From NCBI GenBank assembly GCA_964433345.1, contig CAYSQJ010000005.1, positions 186,001 through 250,000 on the forward strand: DNA of 64,000 nucleotides, in the 5' to 3' direction. Position numbers and translations under genes: made by a program. Shown one piece after another: positions 32,669-42,053 of this stretch; within the stretch, counting starts at the first letter, position 1; every line of letters starts with the position of its first letter. Origin of the DNA: Ga0077527 sp964433345. Its GTDB lineage: Bacteria; Pseudomonadota; Gammaproteobacteria; Burkholderiales; SG8-41. Under the pieces are notes generated by a model. The model searched no databases, had not been told where the DNA came from, and saw only the letters and a program-made list of their open reading frames with translations.

Positions 32669-35600
32669 TTACTGGATCACCGCCACGGGGGCATCCCCGA
32701 GGTAGATGTATTCCCGCTGGGGGGTGCCGGAGGCACTCGTCTCCGAGATCAGACGCCCCTGGGCGTCATAGTGGTAAATCGTGTCGCCCTGGGTGTTGGT
32801 CTTGCGGATCCGCTGACCGACACTGTTCACCTGGTAGGTCGTGCTGCCCCCCACGCCAGTGGCCTGCACCAGGCGCCCGCGGCTGTCGTAAGCGAAGCTG
32901 CGTGCCGTGTCGGCCGTGGTGCTGCCATTGGCGTCGTAGCTGTAGCTGCGGTTCGTCGTGCCGCTGATGCTGGCGAGCCGGTTGCTGCTGCCGCTGTAGG
33001 CATAGGTGTCGGTGTTCGCCCCCACGGTCCGGGTCAACCGGTTGCCCACCGCATCGAAGGTGTAGCCCTGGCTCGTGCTGGGGCCGGTGAAGCCCGTCAG
33101 CCGGTCCAGCGTGTCATAGGCATAGGTGTTGGTATTGACCGGGGTCACCGTGTCGGTCAGGCTGGTGATGCGGCTGGCGGGGTCGTAGCCCACGGCAATC
33201 GACTGGGTGGCCAGCGTGTAGCTCGCGATGCGCCCGTCCTGATCAAACCCGCGGCTGTAGGTCTGCCCGTTGCCGAAGGTGTGGCCCGAACTGGGCCCGA
33301 AGGGCCGGTAGGCGACGCTGGAGACGACCGTCTGGGTCTCCGAGTCCTTGGTGGTGGCCACCGCCTGGATGCGGCCCAGCGCATCAAGGGTGTAGGTGAC
33401 CTGCCGCCCGGAGGGGTAGGTCATCCCGGTCATGCGGCCTGCGCTGTCATAGGCGTAGGCGGTGACATAGGGCACGCCGTTGATGGTGCGGGTCTCCGAC
33501 AGCAGTCGGCCGTGCACGTCATAGGCATAGTCGGTGAGGCTGTTGGGCTCGGTGATCTGCGTGAGCCGTCCCTTGCCGTTCGTGCCCTGGTCATAGGCGT
33601 AGCTGTGGACCACGCCCCCCTGGTAGGTGATGGACGTCACCCGGTTGAGGGTGTCGTAGGTGTAGGTCGTGACCTGGCCCTTGGCATCGGTGCTGGTGAG
33701 CAGATTGCCGGCGGCATCATAGGTGTTGGCGGTGGTGCCGGTATCCGGGGAGACCTGCTGGTTGAGGTTGTTGAGGCCGTCGTAGCTGTAGCTGGTGACG
33801 AGGCTGCGGGGATCTGTCACCGAAGCGAGCTGGTCCACGCCGTTGTAGCCATAGGCCACCACCCCGGAGAGGGGATCGGTGATCTGCACCAGGCGGTTCA
33901 GGGCGTCGTAGGCGTTGACCGTGACGTCCCCCGTGCCAGCCAGGGGGCCGTCGATCTGGGTGACATTGCCCTGGTTGTCATAGGTGTAGGCGGTGGTCTG
34001 GCTGGCCGCGCCGATCTCCTGCACCAGGCGGCTCAGGCTGTTGTAGACCCGGCTGCGGGTCTGGGCCAGGGCGTTGCCGGGGTCAAACACCTGCTCCTGG
34101 GTGCGGTTGCCCATCAGATCGAGGGTGTAGACGATCTTGTGGCCGAGGTTGTCGGCGATCTGGGTCATGCGGTGGGCGTTGTCGTAGGTGTAGTCGAGGA
34201 AGCTGCCATCGGGCAGGGTGACCTTGGTCAGCTGGCCCACCCCATCATAGGTATACGAGGTGACTTCGCTGCCCACGGTCCGGGAGGTGAGGCGCAGGCG
34301 GGCGTCGTAGGTGAGGGTGGTCACCAATCCATTGGGATCGGTGATCGACAGCGGCTGGCCGTGGGCGTTGTAGTCGGTGATGGCGGTGATGTGGCCGGCG
34401 GCGTTGGTCACGGTAGCGACCTGGCCGCGGCAGCCCACCGCGCTCGCCCCCGAGCAGGTCACAGCATTGCCGTAGTAGGTGTAGGTGGTGACGTCCGACA
34501 CGTCGGTGCGGGGGCCGTCCACCGTCAGCACGGAGCCGTTGGCGTTGTAGGTGTAGGCCCACACCCGCGGGGTGCCGGTGACCGTCGCCCCGAGACCTGC
34601 AGCACCAGTGGTGTCCGTCGTGGCCTGGACGGTCTTGGAGCAGAGCACCCCGGGGACCAGGGTGACGCCATCGGCCTTGAAGCCGCAGGAGGCGCCGCCG
34701 TCGCCGTTGTAGACGAGAGTGGTCTTGCGCAGGGGTTCGGCAATGATGGCGGGCAGCCGGAACGTCGGATGCCACTGGGTGCTGATGGTGCGGGTGGCGG
34801 CCGTGGAGGAACCGCTGGAGGTCAGGCCCTCAACCCGGGCGGTCTCGAGGTTGCGCGCCAAGTCATACGTATAGTCTGTGCGGTTGCCGTTCCAGTCCAC
34901 GCGCGAGGACACGTTGCCGTTCGCGTCGAAGCTGCGATTTTGATCTCGAGCACTGCAGTTGGTACAGGGCTGGCTGTTGGCGCTATTGCGGACGACACCC
35001 AGCGTTGTATTGAAGTTATAGGTGCGTATGGTATTGAACGGATCCGTGACGTCGGTCGTGCCATTGGTGTTATAGAGGAACGAGTAACGCTGTGCGCCGC
35101 CGGCATGCTCGGTAACGATGGCACGTCCCTGTGCATCGTACTGATAGGTGGCAAAACGGACGTTGTTCTCGTCGGTGATGCCGGTCAGGTGGTTGGGCAG
35201 ATTGGTGCCCGAGGTGTTGGCCGGCTCGTTATAGTGATAAGTGCGAACGGTGTTATCGGCGTGGGTGACCGAGGCGAGGTTGTTGGCTGCGTCATAGGCG
35301 AACAGGATCTGCTGGCCAGCTTGGTCAATGAGTTTGGTGACGCGAGAGGCGGTGTCATAGTTGAACTGGATCTCACGTCCGAAATTGTCGGTGACCTTGA
35401 TCAGTAGACCTGCGGCGGGCGCCACCGTTACCGGAGTCGATCCGTCGCTGTAAGTCATGGCCTGCGTTAAATCTGAACGATCGGCAATGCTCAATAGTTT
35501 GCCCGCGGCATCGTAGGCTTCCGTGCGGTCGCCGTCAGCTGATACCAAGGTCCAGCCTGTTGTGGTGGTGCCGATCACCAAGCGGGTGAGTCTGTCGGAG

Positions 35601-36436
35601 ATGTCGCCATCGGCTACGTAGACGTAGCCAGTAACTGGGGGATTGAAGCTCCAAATTCGGCCATCTGGTCTGAGCGTGCCGACGCTGCCGTTGGCGGCGA
35701 CACTAATTTTGCGTTGATAGGTGCCAATCCAACCGTGGCCGAAGGGACCCGTTATCGCTGCGAGAGGGTCATTTTGCAAGCGGCTGTTGTAAGCAAGCTC
35801 AAGTGTCAGAGGGTATTCTCCAGATGAGCGGTATACCGTCTCAAACTGCGTCTTGATGCCGGTAGCAGGGTTGCAAGGGTTCCCTTCGCCCTCTTTCTCC
35901 CCTTGTTTGCACATACCGGCATTCTTGGTCGATGGGGGTGTCGCAAGGCATTTCATTCCATGTGCATCTTGATACGGATGGGCAGGATCGCTGCAAACGC
36001 ATTCATTACTTGCGAGAGTTGCGTTGGAGTCGGTCGGGCAGATATAGGCAGGTGCGGTAGTGCGAATGCATTGACCTGTGGATGTGTCTGTTACGTATCC
36101 GCTTGGGCAGGGGTAATCTTTGTCGAAGTAAGCTGCTCCGGAGCCACATATACCGGCGAATCGAAAGTCTGGTGGAGGGAGAGGTAAGGGTGGGGTGGCT
36201 CCACCGCCGTTCGCAAATACGCCCATATCCTTGGGTTGCCCGGGGACTTTCCATGCTACCCCCCAATGGCTTCCACCCGGAATGCAGTTATAGGCTAGTT
36301 CTGTTAGTCCGCCGGTATAAGGGTCCACCGTATTGGGTTGTGGAATTGCAGGGAAAGCGGACGCGTTTGCTGATGTCAAGGAAATTAACGATCCTAGACA
36401 GGCCGTCATCAATATTTTTAAGGCTGTATTCTTCAT
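32669..36436 (-). CDS. RHS/YD-repeat shell protein, lacking core and toxin tip
   Basis: A 1255-aa exported protein: signal peptide (ILMTACLGSLISLTSANASA), a Cys-rich region (about residues 95-195), a DUF6531-like entry (GNPCNPATGIKTQF), then many YD repeats (YTYDNQGNVTQID, YAYDSAGRMTGM and so on) to the end. It stops at YIYLGDAPVAVIQ, just where complete RHS proteins continue into the core segment (YFVHTDHLNTPR). That continuation is found in the next genes, each behind its own signal peptide. YD-repeat shells normally encapsulate a C-terminal toxin, so assembly between separate polypeptides would be needed here. It is the first gene of the minus-strand operon. Confidence 0.88.
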   Translation of the reverse strand: MKNTALKILMTACLGSLISLTSANASAFPAIPQPNTVDPYTGGLTELAYNCIPGGSHWGVAWKVPGQPKDMGVFANGGGATPPLPLPPPDFRFAGICGSGAAYFDKDYPCPSGYVTDTSTGQCIRTTAPAYICPTDSNATLASNECVCSDPAHPYQDAHGMKCLATPPSTKNAGMCKQGEKEGEGNPCNPATGIKTQFETVYRSSGEYPLTLELAYNSRLQNDPLAAITGPFGHGWIGTYQRKISVAANGSVGTLRPDGRIWSFNPPVTGYVYVADGDISDRLTRLVIGTTTTGWTLVSADGDRTEAYDAAGKLLSIADRSDLTQAMTYSDGSTPVTVAPAAGLLIKVTDNFGREIQFNYDTASRVTKLIDQAGQQILFAYDAANNLASVTHADNTVRTYHYNEPANTSGTNLPNHLTGITDENNVRFATYQYDAQGRAIVTEHAGGAQRYSFLYNTNGTTDVTDPFNTIRTYNFNTTLGVVRNSANSQPCTNCSARDQNRSFDANGNVSSRVDWNGNRTDYTYDLARNLETARVEGLTSSGSSTAATRTISTQWHPTFRLPAIIAEPLRKTTLVYNGDGGASCGFKADGVTLVPGVLCSKTVQATTDTTGAAGLGATVTGTPRVWAYTYNANGSVLTVDGPRTDVSDVTTYTYYGNAVTCSGASAVGCRGQVATVTNAAGHITAITDYNAHGQPLSITDPNGLVTTLTYDARLRLTSRTVGSEVTSYTYDGVGQLTKVTLPDGSFLDYTYDNAHRMTQIADNLGHKIVYTLDLMGNRTQEQVFDPGNALAQTRSRVYNSLSRLVQEIGAASQTTAYTYDNQGNVTQIDGPLAGTGDVTVNAYDALNRLVQITDPLSGVVAYGYNGVDQLASVTDPRSLVTSYSYDGLNNLNQQVSPDTGTTANTYDAAGNLLTSTDAKGQVTTYTYDTLNRVTSITYQGGVVHSYAYDQGTNGKGRLTQITEPNSLTDYAYDVHGRLLSETRTINGVPYVTAYAYDSAGRMTGMTYPSGRQVTYTLDALGRIQAVATTKDSETQTVVSSVAYRPFGPSSGHTFGNGQTYSRGFDQDGRIASYTLATQSIAVGYDPASRITSLTDTVTPVNTNTYAYDTLDRLTGFTGPSTSQGYTFDAVGNRLTRTVGANTDTYAYSGSSNRLASISGTTNRSYSYDANGSTTADTARSFAYDSRGRLVQATGVGGSTTYQVNSVGQRIRKTNTQGDTIYHYDAQGRLISETSASGTPQREYIYLGDAPVAVIQ

Positions 36437-36896
36437 TCTTCTTTATCTCCAGCGAAAAACGGATGAAAGCCGAATGCCATCACTTTGAGGTTTGTTAAGC
36501 AGTGTCTCGCAGTGTCTCGGATTGTTGGTCTACTAATTCGGGCATAAAGAGGTATGGTCAATTTTTATTTCGAGATTGCTGGAAAGTATTGCTGCAACAA
36601 AAATTGCTTGCAACAAGAAAAAACTCCCATTTTGTTATGGTTTGAGTTAATGCTTTGATATGACGGGAAAATAATTTAATCATGAAAGACTTTCAATTTT
36701 GAGAACGTCTGATTGTTGATTTGAGAACATCCATCATGTGAGTATCATCATCAAATCCGAATATGGTGATGAATGGCGGCGCCAACTCGCTGCCTCTAAT
36801 CTTTGTAAACTGCAACTTGCTGTCATGATCCCGGATTGCTATTGGCATGCTGCTGGGCAAAAAACGGACATCAAGGCTCTGAACAAAGGTATTGAG
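36437..36896. promoter_or_regulatory. AT-rich divergent promoter region
   Basis: This 460-bp gap between the RHS operon and the pilus-like operon is distinctly AT-rich and has no convincing gene. It contains direct repeats: AGTGTCTCG twice (36501-36519), GCAACA twice near 36592-36615, and TTGAGAAC at 36699-36706 and 36721-36728 (22 bp apart, two helical turns). The last pair looks like a binding site for a dimer of regulators. Divergent control of toxin and secretion genes is plausible. Confidence 0.45.
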
Positions 36897-37316
36897 ATGA
36901 CAATGCGCAGGGGCGATCGTGGGTTCACATTGCTGGAGTTGTTGGTGGTGCTGGTCATCATCGGTCTGCTGGCGGGTTATGTGGGGCCGCGTTATTTTTC
37001 GCAGATCGGTAAATCCGAGTCGAAGGTCGCTCAAGCGCAGATCCAGGCCTTCGACAAGGCCTTGTCCCAGTACCGAATCGACGTGGGCCGTTATCCTTCC
37101 ACGGATCAGGGGCTCAATGCATTGGTTGTAAAGCCGCCCAACGAGCCCAAATGGGATGGTCCCTATCTCTCCAAAAATGTTCCGCTGGATCCCTGGGGCA
37201 AGCCCTATGTCTATCGCTATCCGGGGCAGAAGGCCGAGTACGAGCTGTACTCATTGGGCAGGGATGGCCAGCCCGGCGGTACGGGTGACGCATCCGACAT
37301 CACCAACTGGAACTGA
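36897..37316 (+). CDS. GspG-like major pseudopilin
   Basis: A 139-aa type II secretion/type IV pilin-class protein. It has a short basic leader (MTMRRGDRG), cut before FTLLELLVVLVIIGLL with Glu at +5, then the GspG core (YRIDVGRYPSTDQGLNAL, PLDPWGKPYVYRYPG) and a C-terminal calcium-loop-like GDASDITNWN. The ATG at 36897 is chosen because it gives a proper prepilin leader; the longer frame upstream is not conserved. It is the first gene of an operon running to 46240, whose members mostly overlap or are only a few bases apart. Confidence 0.93.
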   Translation: MTMRRGDRGFTLLELLVVLVIIGLLAGYVGPRYFSQIGKSESKVAQAQIQAFDKALSQYRIDVGRYPSTDQGLNALVVKPPNEPKWDGPYLSKNVPLDPWGKPYVYRYPGQKAEYELYSLGRDGQPGGTGDASDITNWN

Positions 37317-37321
37317 GTGCG

Positions 37322-38515
37322 ATGCGTTTCCGCGTCAAAGCCATGCGGGGAATGTCGGAAGTTGCCGTGTTCCCGGTGGAGGCGGTTGACGAAGCTGATG
37401 CCCGGGTGCATGTGCAACGGCAAGGGTATGCCGTCATTTCTGTCGGGCAGGACCGCAGCCTGGGGTTGTCGTTTTCGTCGCCGCGGCGTGCGCGATTTCC
37501 CATCATACGGTTTACACAGGAGCTGACCGCACTGCTCAAGGCAGGGCTGACGCTCGTTGAAACAATCGAGATTCTGCATCGCAAGGAGTCCCAGGCGGCG
37601 CACCGGGAGATTCTGGGCGCACTGCTCAAGCGGCTGCGGCAAGGGGGGCGGTTTTCGCAGGCCTTGGAGGCGTTCCCCCTGGTGTTTCCGCCGCTATATA
37701 CCGCGACTGTGCGTGCCAGCGAGCGCACCGGCACGATCCGTGATGCATTGATGCGTTATGTGGATTACCAGTCGCAAATCGAGCAAGTGCGCAGCAAGAT
37801 CGTGTCCGCCTCGATCTATCCGGTCCTGCTGCTGCTGGTGGGCGGTCTGGTGGCCTTGTTTCTGCTGGGTTACGTGGTGCCTCGCTTCAGTCGCGTTTAC
37901 AGCGATTTGGGTGATCAACTGCCGCTGTTGTCGCAATGGTTGATGCTATGGGGGCAGTCGATTGATCAGCATGGTGACTGGGTGGTCGGCTTTTTGTTCG
38001 TCTTTGCTGCCGCAGTCATGTATGTGGTCATGCAGCCGGAGGCGCGAGCCTGGGCGCTGGGGTTGTTCTGGCGCATTCCGTTGCTCAAGCCTCAACGTCG
38101 CACCTACGAATTGGCGCAGTTTTATCGCACGATGGGGATGCTGCTGCGTTCGGGTTTGCCGGTATTGACGGCGCTGGACATGGCCAAGACCCTGCTGTCC
38201 GTTGAAATGCAGGCCAACCTGCAGCGTGCGGCGTCGCAGGTCAGGGCCGGGGGGGCTTTTGCAGAGGCGATGCGTGCCCATGGGCTGACCACCGTCGTTG
38301 CGCACAGCATGATGATGGTGGCAGAGCGCAGCGGCAATCTCGCGGAAATGCTCGACGTGGTGGCGGATCTTCATGATGATGAACTGGCGCGCTGGGTGGA
38401 CTGGTTTACACGGCTGTTCGAGCCGATCCTGATGACGGTGATAGGGGTCGTCATTGGCTTGATCGTGGTGTTCATGTATATGCCGATCTTCGAGCTGGCC
38501 GAGGTGGTGCAGTGA
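37322..38515 (+). CDS. GspF/PilC-like inner-membrane platform protein
   Basis: A 397-aa protein of the GspF family, which anchors the pseudopilus machine in the inner membrane and couples it to the ATPase. The two repeated GspF domains are visible (FTQELTALLKAGLTLVETIE and FYRTMGMLLRSGLPVLTALD), with three transmembrane helices around residues 160-180, 210-235 and 370-395. It lies 6 bp after the pseudopilin gene and overlaps the ATPase gene by 4 bp. Confidence 0.92.
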   Translation: MRFRVKAMRGMSEVAVFPVEAVDEADARVHVQRQGYAVISVGQDRSLGLSFSSPRRARFPIIRFTQELTALLKAGLTLVETIEILHRKESQAAHREILGALLKRLRQGGRFSQALEAFPLVFPPLYTATVRASERTGTIRDALMRYVDYQSQIEQVRSKIVSASIYPVLLLLVGGLVALFLLGYVVPRFSRVYSDLGDQLPLLSQWLMLWGQSIDQHGDWVVGFLFVFAAAVMYVVMQPEARAWALGLFWRIPLLKPQRRTYELAQFYRTMGMLLRSGLPVLTALDMAKTLLSVEMQANLQRAASQVRAGGAFAEAMRAHGLTTVVAHSMMMVAERSGNLAEMLDVVADLHDDELARWVDWFTRLFEPILMTVIGVVIGLIVVFMYMPIFELAEVVQ

Positions 38516-40209
38516 CCCTGCCAGCCCCGCCATCGGTGCCAACGAAAAGTGCTGTGTCCGCGGAGTCGGTGGCGGCGGCACGCAAGCTGTCGATGCAATC
38601 CGGGCGCAAGATTGTGGAAATCCTGCAGACGGAGTCCGGATTGCCCCCGGCGGAATTTCTTGCCGCGTTGGGCGAGGCCTTCGGTGTGGCGACTTTTGCC
38701 ATGCCGGATCTGGATGCGCTGCAACCCGCCTTTGAATTAATCCCGTTTTCTGAAGGACTGCGCCATGAGTGCCTTGCGGCACGGGATGCGCATGGAGTGC
38801 TCATTGTTGTACATGCAGACCCCTTTGATCCGGGCCGCAGGGCCTGGGTCGAGGCACGTCTTGCCCAGAATTTCGAGTGGCGGCTGGCTCAAGCCGATGA
38901 TCTTGCGGCCTGGTTCAAGAAGCTGGAGCAATCGGTGCGGGCACTGGAGAGTTTCAAAGCGCCCGATGCCGTGGAGTCGCTGCGAATCGCCAATGTGGAG
39001 GAGATTTCGTTACGGCAGTTGGGCGACTCTGACAGCCCGGTTGTCCAATTCGTCAATTCCACGCTGTTCGATGCCCTGAAATCCGACGCCAGCGATATCC
39101 ACTTCGAGACCCATGGCGGCGGGATGGTCGTCAAATACCGCTTGGACGGGGTGCTGGTGTCGGCCGGCTCGCTGGCCAGCCCGGACATGGCCGAGCAGGT
39201 GGTTTCCCGCATCAAGGTCATGGCGGAACTGGATATCGCCGAGCGCCGGGTGCCGCAGGATGGTCGCTTCAAGGCGTCGATCGATGGGCGCGCCGTGGAC
39301 TTCCGGGTATCGATCATGCCGAGCGTGTTCGGTGAAGACGCGGTGATCCGGATCCTGGACAAGCGTGCCCTGGTCAACCAGACCATGGAGCTGCGCCTGG
39401 ACGGGCTGGGGTTCGAGGGGGCAACCATTGCCACTCTGCGCAGACTGGCCAAGGAAGCCTATGGCATGTTGCTGGTGACGGGGCCGACCGGCAGCGGCAA
39501 GACCACCACGCTTTATGCGTCGATCACGGAAATCAACGATGGCGAAGACAAGATCGTCACCATAGAGGATCCGGTCGAATACCAGCTCTCCGGGGTGCTG
39601 CAGATTCCCGTCAATGAAAAAAAGGGCCTGACTTTCGCACGCGGCCTGCGTTCGATCCTGCGTCATGATCCCGACAAGATTCTGGTGGGCGAGATCCGGG
39701 ATTCCGAGACGGCTGAGATTGCCGTGCAGGCAGCACTGACCGGCCATCTGGTGTTTACGACGGTTCATGCCAACAACGTGTTTGACGTGATCGGACGTTT
39801 TACGCACATGGGCGTGGATCCCTACAGTTTCGTCTCGGCCATGAACGGCATCGTGGCGCAGCGACTGGTGCGCCTGATCTGCCCGCAATGCATGACGGCT
39901 TACACGCCCGACGCGGCATTGCTGGCGGAGTCGGGGCTCACTGAGACCGATGTTTCGGGATTTGATTTCCGGATGGGTAAAGGATGCGGTCATTGCCGGG
40001 GTACGGGATATAAAGGGCGCAAGGCTATTGCCGAAGTGCTTCTGCTGCGGGAGGAGATTCGTGAGTTGATCATTGCCAGGGCGCCGGCCAGAGCCTTGCG
40101 CGAAGCGGCTACACGGCATGGCACTGTATTCCTGCGGGAGACGGCGCTGGCGCTGGTGCGCCGCGGTGAAACCACGTTACAGGCGATCAACCGTGTCACT
40201 CTGGTCTGA
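38512..40209 (+). CDS. GspE/PilB-like assembly ATPase
   Basis: A 565-aa secretion ATPase. It has a GspE N-terminal domain, Walker A GPTGSGKTTT (from residue 324), Asp box (ITIEDPVEYQ), Walker B (ILVGEIRDSETAEIA) and His box (TGHLVFTTVHANN). A tetracysteine zinc motif, CPQC at 457-460 and CGHC at 492-495, is typical of GspE/PilB. It powers pseudopilus or pilus growth at the inner membrane together with the GspF-like protein. It overlaps the gene before by 4 bp and the gene after by 17 bp. Confidence 0.95.
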   Translation: MTLPAPPSVPTKSAVSAESVAAARKLSMQSGRKIVEILQTESGLPPAEFLAALGEAFGVATFAMPDLDALQPAFELIPFSEGLRHECLAARDAHGVLIVVHADPFDPGRRAWVEARLAQNFEWRLAQADDLAAWFKKLEQSVRALESFKAPDAVESLRIANVEEISLRQLGDSDSPVVQFVNSTLFDALKSDASDIHFETHGGGMVVKYRLDGVLVSAGSLASPDMAEQVVSRIKVMAELDIAERRVPQDGRFKASIDGRAVDFRVSIMPSVFGEDAVIRILDKRALVNQTMELRLDGLGFEGATIATLRRLAKEAYGMLLVTGPTGSGKTTTLYASITEINDGEDKIVTIEDPVEYQLSGVLQIPVNEKKGLTFARGLRSILRHDPDKILVGEIRDSETAEIAVQAALTGHLVFTTVHANNVFDVIGRFTHMGVDPYSFVSAMNGIVAQRLVRLICPQCMTAYTPDAALLAESGLTETDVSGFDFRMGKGCGHCRGTGYKGRKAIAEVLLLREEIRELIIARAPARALREAATRHGTVFLRETALALVRRGETTLQAINRVTLV

Positions 40210-41011
40210 GCAGATCCGGGTCGGGCTCTGTGCGGACCGCCTCGTCTGGGTGCGGGTGAGCGGGGGGCTGCGCCGACGGATACTCGAGAAGCAGCAAATC
40301 GAAGTAGAGCCTTCCGCTGGATTGCCGACGTGGACCGCCCCCCTGGATGCGCTGAAGACGAAATTGACGGCTTCTGTGCCCAAGCGGACGCGCGTTGCCG
40401 TGATTCTGTCCAACCGCCTGGTTCGTTATATGGTCGTGCCTTGGCACCCTGCATTGATGGCACGGAGCGAGCGGTTGGCACAGGCCCGGCATTGTTTCAG
40501 GGAGATTTATGGCGACATGGCGGCTGACTGGGAGATTGCCATGAATGCCGGCGGGTACGGTCAGGCTGTTCTGGCATCGGCGATTGATCTTGCGCTGTTA
40601 GCGGGGCTGCGTGAGGTTTGCCAGGGGTGGAGCCTGCAATCGGTGCAACCCTATCTCACCTCGGCCTATCGGCAGTTCCGACGAGATATCCGGCGCCCGA
40701 AGACATCGGCCACGTATTTCGGGGTGGTGGAGCCGGATGAGCTCGCGCTGATCCGTCTGGAGCGGGCTGGTCTTGCTGCCGTGTCCAGCACCCGGATTGG
40801 AGGCGATTGGCGGCAGGCGTTGCGCGGGATGTTGCTGCAAGAGGCAACGGAGGATGGCGCCGCACCCGCGGTCTGCCTGATGGCGCCGGGACGCGACCCC
40901 TTGAATCCCGAGATGGGCGTTCAGATAACCCGCCTGGGGTTGCCGGCGATGAACGGGTATTCGCCCTTGAGCGATGAGCGCATGAACATGGCTATCGTGG
41001 GCCTCACATGA
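40193..41011 (+). CDS. PilM/MshI/GspL-like cytoplasmic assembly protein
   Basis: A 272-aa protein in the position of PilM, MshI or the cytoplasmic part of GspL, between the ATPase and PilN/PilO-like genes. It has weak actin-like features (RVAVILSNRLVRYMVVPW, TYFGVVEPDELALIRLE) and no transmembrane helix. I use GTG at 40193, overlapping the ATPase gene by 17 bp, where homology-like sequence begins; the open frame further upstream lies inside the ATPase gene. A role in linking ATPase to the inner-membrane complex is inferred from gene order. Confidence 0.65.
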   Translation: MSLWSEQIRVGLCADRLVWVRVSGGLRRRILEKQQIEVEPSAGLPTWTAPLDALKTKLTASVPKRTRVAVILSNRLVRYMVVPWHPALMARSERLAQARHCFREIYGDMAADWEIAMNAGGYGQAVLASAIDLALLAGLREVCQGWSLQSVQPYLTSAYRQFRRDIRRPKTSATYFGVVEPDELALIRLERAGLAAVSSTRIGGDWRQALRGMLLQEATEDGAAPAVCLMAPGRDPLNPEMGVQITRLGLPAMNGYSPLSDERMNMAIVGLT

Positions 41012-41532
41012 TTCCCGGACTCGGGCTCGACTACCAGCAGAAACCGCCCCCCCGGTGGGTGGGCTGGGCACTGCTGGGCATGGCGCTGATGCTGGCTGCT
41101 GATGTGGCTGTCAGGCAGCAGGAGGCCGAAAGCCAGATTGCAGTGTGGCAGTCCTCTGTGCACCGAACAGGGGTTGCGGGCGCAGCGCCCCGGGATGCGC
41201 AGGCCAGGGATGCGGCGGATGAGGGCTTGATGCGGGAGGCTGGCTCGGTGGTCGGTCAACTGACCCTGCCATGGTTGCCATTGTTTGCTGCCATAGAGCA
41301 GGCTCATATGGAAACGGTGGCCTTGCTGGCAGTGCAGCCGGACGGACAGCGGCGTTCCGTGACGATCATCGGAGAGGCCAAAAGTTATGACGATGTACTG
41401 GCTTATGTGACGCGCCTGCGGGATCCGGCAGGCTTGAAGAGCGTGCATCTGGTTGGGAACGAAGTGCGGGAAGATCAGCCCCAGCGTCCCATTGCCTTTA
41501 CCGTATCAGCAGACTGGAAGGGGCTGCAATGA
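41008..41532 (+). CDS. PilN/GspL-like membrane protein
   Basis: A 174-aa protein with one N-terminal transmembrane helix (WVGWALLGMALMLAADVAV) and a periplasmic ferredoxin-like region (MLVAVQPDGQ-like segment, then SVTIIGEAKSYDDVLAYVTR). This layout matches PilN and the C-terminal half of GspL. It overlaps both neighbours by 4 bp. Together with the PilM-, PilO- and PilP-like proteins it would form the inner-membrane alignment complex. Confidence 0.7.
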   Translation: MIPGLGLDYQQKPPPRWVGWALLGMALMLAADVAVRQQEAESQIAVWQSSVHRTGVAGAAPRDAQARDAADEGLMREAGSVVGQLTLPWLPLFAAIEQAHMETVALLAVQPDGQRRSVTIIGEAKSYDDVLAYVTRLRDPAGLKSVHLVGNEVREDQPQRPIAFTVSADWKGLQ

Positions 41533-42053
41533 ACCGGTTGCGCTGGTATGGCTTGCGGCTGACCGAGTCACTTGGGGTGCCAGGGGTGGCTGCGCTGGGC
41601 ATACTCTTGGCTACGCTGGGCTACTACGGGCATGTGGTCTGGCCCCTGGAGCGACAGTTGGCGACGACGGGTATCGGAATGGTTGCGGCAATTGACGACA
41701 AACAGGCGGCTGTGGATCCGAAAAGTCAGCTGGCTGGGTTCCGGGATTTTTTCCACGAGAAGAACCTGGAAGCCCAGCTCCGTGAGTTGCACGAAGCCGG
41801 GGCGCTGGCCGGGGTTGCGTTGAAACGTGTGGAATACCGCATGCTGGAGGATCGTCGCGCTGGTCTGCGGCAATATCAGATCGTGATGCCGGTCACCAGC
41901 AGCTACCCGGCGATCCGCAAGTTTGTATCCGTCGCGCTGGCCGGAGTGCCTACGATGTCGCTGGACCATATTGCTTTCCAGCGCAAACGGATTGGCGATG
42001 CGACGGTCGACGCCGAGTTGCGCTTTACCTTGTTTCTGGCGGATCCGGTATGA
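41529..42053 (+). CDS. PilO/GspM-like membrane protein
   Basis: A 174-aa protein with one N-terminal helix (GVAALGILLATLGYYGHVVW) followed by a short coiled region and a ferredoxin-like fold (LRQYQIVMPVTSSYPAIRKF). The layout is like PilO and GspM, partner of the preceding PilN-like protein. It is translationally coupled on both sides (4-bp overlaps). Confidence 0.7.
   Translation: MNRLRWYGLRLTESLGVPGVAALGILLATLGYYGHVVWPLERQLATTGIGMVAAIDDKQAAVDPKSQLAGFRDFFHEKNLEAQLRELHEAGALAGVALKRVEYRMLEDRRAGLRQYQIVMPVTSSYPAIRKFVSVALAGVPTMSLDHIAFQRKRIGDATVDAELRFTLFLADPV

Noticed and set aside
32501..35407. 968-aa open frame on the plus strand antisense to the YD-repeat gene, and similar frames at 27837-29813 and 30964-32967
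   Set aside because: They mirror the repetitive, GC-rich RHS coding strand, have no recognisable domains or ribosome sites, and duplicate exactly where the real genes are duplicated.
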